Assembly (NCBI GenBank): GCA_003542295.1
Contig: DPKX01000236.1
Span: 1 to 9,895 of the forward strand
Reading direction: 5' to 3'
DNA: 9,895 nucleotides
Source: Candidatus Atribacter hydrocarboniphilus
Lineage (GTDB): Bacteria; Atribacterota; Atribacteria; Atribacterales; Atribacteraceae
In this document: positions 9,026 to 9,895 of the stretch, piece after piece
Layout of the letters: every line of letters starts with the position of its first letter
Numbering within the stretch: the first letter of the stretch is position 1
The notes under the pieces: generated by a model
Database searches by the model: none
What the model was told of the DNA's origin: nothing
Seen by the model: only the letters and a program-made list of their open reading frames with translations
Translations under genes and position numbers: made by a program

Positions 9026-9462
9026 TGCTTTTCATAATCCGAGATTTTATTGATACGTCTCAGGTGTCGACCTTCGATAAATTCTGATTTTAACCAAACT
9101 TGGACAATTTCCTGTGCTAAACCCTTTCCAATCACTCTTCCTCCAAGGGTGAGAATATTTGCATTATTATGTTCTCTTGACGCTCTTGCCGAAAAAGTAT
9201 CATGACAGTTGGCTGCTCGAATTCCATGAACTTTATTGGCAACTATTGAGACACCAACACCGGTTCCGCAACAGATAATTCCTCTTTCGCACTTTCCCTT
9301 GGCTACATCTTTAGCCAAGGGAAATGCGATATCAGGATAATCAATCATTTCAGGACTATTGGTCCCATAATCAATGACTTCATATCCTTGTTCTATTAAA
9401 AAATTTTTTAAATCTTCCTTGAGTTCATAGCCTCCGTGATCGCAACCTAAAGCTATTTTCAT
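9022..9462 (-). CDS. rpiB: ribose-5-phosphate isomerase B
   Basis: Interconverts ribose 5-phosphate and ribulose 5-phosphate in the non-oxidative pentose phosphate pathway. 146 residues, typical RpiB/LacAB fold length. Motifs are [10 protein letters not shown] (6-15), [10 protein letters not shown] (41-50), ICCGTGVG (63-70) with the catalytic Cys65 of [14 protein letters not shown] (75-84), and [15 protein letters not shown] (95-109) with His98. The closing [10 protein letters not shown] (128-137) is also typical. CGTG and the GIRAA block favour RpiB over galactose-6-phosphate isomerase or allose-6-phosphate isomerase, though related sugar phosphates cannot be excluded. It is the first gene of the - strand operon, preceded by a strong ribosome site, and shares its last four bases with the comEB start. 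Confidence 0.96.
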   Translation of the reverse strand: MKIALGCDHGGYELKEDLKNFLIEQGYEVIDYGTNSPEMIDYPDIAFPLAKDVAKGKCERGIICCGTGVGVSIVANKVHGIRAANCHDTFSARASREHNNANILTLGGRVIGKGLAQEIVQVWLKSEFIEGRHLRRINKISDYEKQ

Positions 9463-9473
9463 CGTCTATTGGA

Positions 9474-9483
9474 ACCTCCTTTT
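9474..9483 (-). promoter_or_regulatory. strong ribosome binding site of rpiB
   Basis: On the - strand the sequence AAAAGGAGGT is a near-perfect match to the 16S anti-Shine-Dalgarno sequence, about 12 bases before the ATG at 9462. Its upstream half lies in the 14-base palindrome at 9477-9490, so limited sequestration by local pairing is conceivable. Confidence 0.7.
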
Positions 9484-9568
9484 AAAAGGATACTCTTAAA
9501 ACCTTTGTTTTGTCTACCCCAACAGTGTTTATAAGTTAAAAAATATCATGAAATCTCTTTTTTTCACT

Positions 9569-9611
9569 CTCATCTGGTGAGGCAAGGTGGCAAAAGAGTC
9601 GATCCTGAAAA
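9569..9611 (+). repeat. degenerate direct repeat, copy 1
   Basis: The core TGGCAAAAGAGTCGATCCTG (9588-9607), followed by AAAA, recurs at 9705-9728 with two mismatches in 24 bases. Similarity continues weakly to the left (CTCATCTGGTG against CTCAACTAGTG), giving a unit of about 43-44 bases. Confidence 0.75.
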
Positions 9612-9648
9612 CTCACATCAAGAATCCCTACAAAAATTTTTAATGTAG

Positions 9649-9668
9649 CGACATGCCATGGCATGTCG
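9649..9668. repeat. perfect 20-base palindrome
   Basis: CGACATGCCATGGCATGTCG reads identically on both strands, with no loop. It lies midway between the two copies of the direct repeat and is flanked by AT-rich arms (AAAAATTTTTAAT on the left, AATTTGAATTTTT on the right). It could be a dispersed palindromic element, a binding site for a dimeric protein or a cruciform. Nothing here shows which. Confidence 0.8.
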
Positions 9669-9684
9669 AATTTGAATTTTTATC

Positions 9685-9728
9685 CTCAACTAGTGCTGCC
9701 AAAATGGCATAAGAGTCTATCCTGAAAA
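9685..9728 (+). repeat. degenerate direct repeat, copy 2
   Basis: This is the second copy of the unit at 9569-9611. The core at 9705-9728 matches 22 of 24 bases, and the offset between cores is 117 bases. Confidence 0.75.
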
Positions 9729-9750
9729 TATAATTTCGTTTTACGTTACC

Positions 9751-9790
9751 GTCATCCGGATTGGTGCTTTCCCGCGTAAGGATCTCATCT
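9751..9790 (+). repeat. GTCATCC...AGGATCTCATCT repeat unit 1
   Basis: It begins GTCATCC and ends CGTAAGGATCTCATCT (9775-9790), matching the ends of unit 2 (15 of 16 bases in the closing block). The ATCC/GGAT ends can pair, but the middle has no strong stem, so this copy looks decayed compared with unit 2. Confidence 0.65.
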
Positions 9791-9806
9791 GACACCGCAG
9801 GTGTCA
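9790..9806 (+). repeat. short hairpin between repeat units
   Basis: TGACACC (9790-9796) pairs with GGTGTCA (9800-9806) around a GCA loop, a 7-base perfect stem. No T-run follows on + (ATCCTGAG), so it is not a typical terminator. Confidence 0.6.
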
Positions 9807-9846
9807 TCCTGAGGCTTCGTATTTCGAAGCCGTGAGGATCTCATCT
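9803..9846 (+). repeat. GTCATCC...AGGATCTCATCT repeat unit 2 with strong hairpin
   Basis: GGCTTCG (9813-9819) pairs with CGAAGCC (9825-9831) around a 5-base loop. An outer stem ATCCT (9806-9810) with AGGAT (9835-9839) extends it across a small internal loop. It resembles interspersed palindromic (REP-like) elements containing CATCCTGAG ... GAGGATCT that I recall from many bacterial genomes. That resemblance is from memory, and copy number in this genome is unknown. Confidence 0.7.
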
Positions 9847-9877
9847 TTTAGATTCTTTCTTCATATATATATAAAAG

Positions 9878-9892
9878 GATGAGATTCTCACG
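9878..9892 (-). repeat. inverted partial copy of the repeat end
   Basis: GATGAGATTCTCACG is the reverse complement of 9831-9845 with one mismatch, so an inverted repeat unit appears to begin here and run past the window edge. Confidence 0.65.
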
Positions 9893-9895
9893 TCG

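Larger units (their letters stand above)
9491..9895. other. non-coding, repeat-rich region upstream of rpiB
   Basis: No reading frame of more than about ten codons with a plausible start was found on either strand, and no tRNA or rRNA shape. The promoter of the rpiB operon should lie in the first part (about 9491-9570, read on the - strand), but only weak AT-rich candidates exist, for example TATAAA near 9530 without a convincing -35, so I do not call one. From about 9569 to the window edge it is a mosaic of repeats and palindromes listed separately. An alternating AT tract (9863-9872) lies between two of them. Confidence 0.7.

Noticed and set aside
9862..9874. Alternating AT tract as a promoter -10 or microsatellite
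   Set aside because: It is about ten bases of TA repeats, has no partner -35 element on either strand, and is too short to be meaningful.
9491..9895. CRISPR array, tRNA or attachment site
   Set aside because: Repeats are only two or three copies, differ in length, have no regular spacers, and no cloverleaf or integrase gene is visible.

Overview
The window is AT-rich bacterial DNA. It carries an F1Fo ATP synthase operon on the + strand and, facing it tail to tail, a compact four-gene operon on the - strand. The last roughly 430 bases are non-coding and rich in repeats. The set rpiB, comEB (dCMP deaminase), wecA-type transferase and wecB next to an atp operon is familiar from Firmicutes and related deep-branching anaerobes, where these genes usually lie upstream of atp on the same strand. 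Here they lie downstream and inverted. Subunit sequences are quite divergent (gamma, c, and parts of alpha), so I suspect a poorly sampled lineage (an Atribacterota-like or similar anaerobic phylum would fit), but the window alone cannot fix the taxonomy.

Positions 1-6376 (+): the 3' end of an atpI-like gene, then atpB (a), atpE (c), atpF (b), atpH (delta), atpA (alpha), atpG (gamma), atpD (beta) and atpC (epsilon). Order is canonical and all catalytic motifs of alpha and beta are present, so the enzyme looks functional. Three things are unusual. (1) atpH codes for only about 77 residues, the C-terminal domain of delta; the N-terminal helical domain that normally caps alpha3beta3 is missing, although atpF and atpA on either side are intact. 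(2) The c subunit has lost much of the glycine motif of its first helix (Val, Phe and Ala stand where Gly is expected). (3) The same c subunit keeps most of a sodium-binding signature (Gln30, Glu63, Ser64, Tyr68). Together these suggest a remodelled, possibly Na+-coupled, synthase with an altered peripheral stalk.

Positions 6377-9462 (-): rpiB, comEB, wecA and wecB are joined by 4-base, 4-base and 29-base overlaps and are probably one transcript starting upstream of rpiB. WecB makes UDP-ManNAc from UDP-GlcNAc, and the WecA-like membrane enzyme loads a sugar-1-phosphate on undecaprenyl phosphate; together they start a cell-envelope glycan. ComEB supplies dUMP for thymidylate and RpiB interconverts pentose phosphates. 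The stop codons of atpC and wecB touch without a single base between them, so no dedicated terminator separates the two operons.

Positions 9463-9895: the leader of the rpiB operon, then a block of interspersed repeats: a degenerate 43-44 base direct repeat pair, a perfect 20-base palindrome between its copies, and two hairpin-forming units of the GTCATCC...AGGATCTCATCT type followed by an inverted partial copy at the window edge. No gene is visible there.
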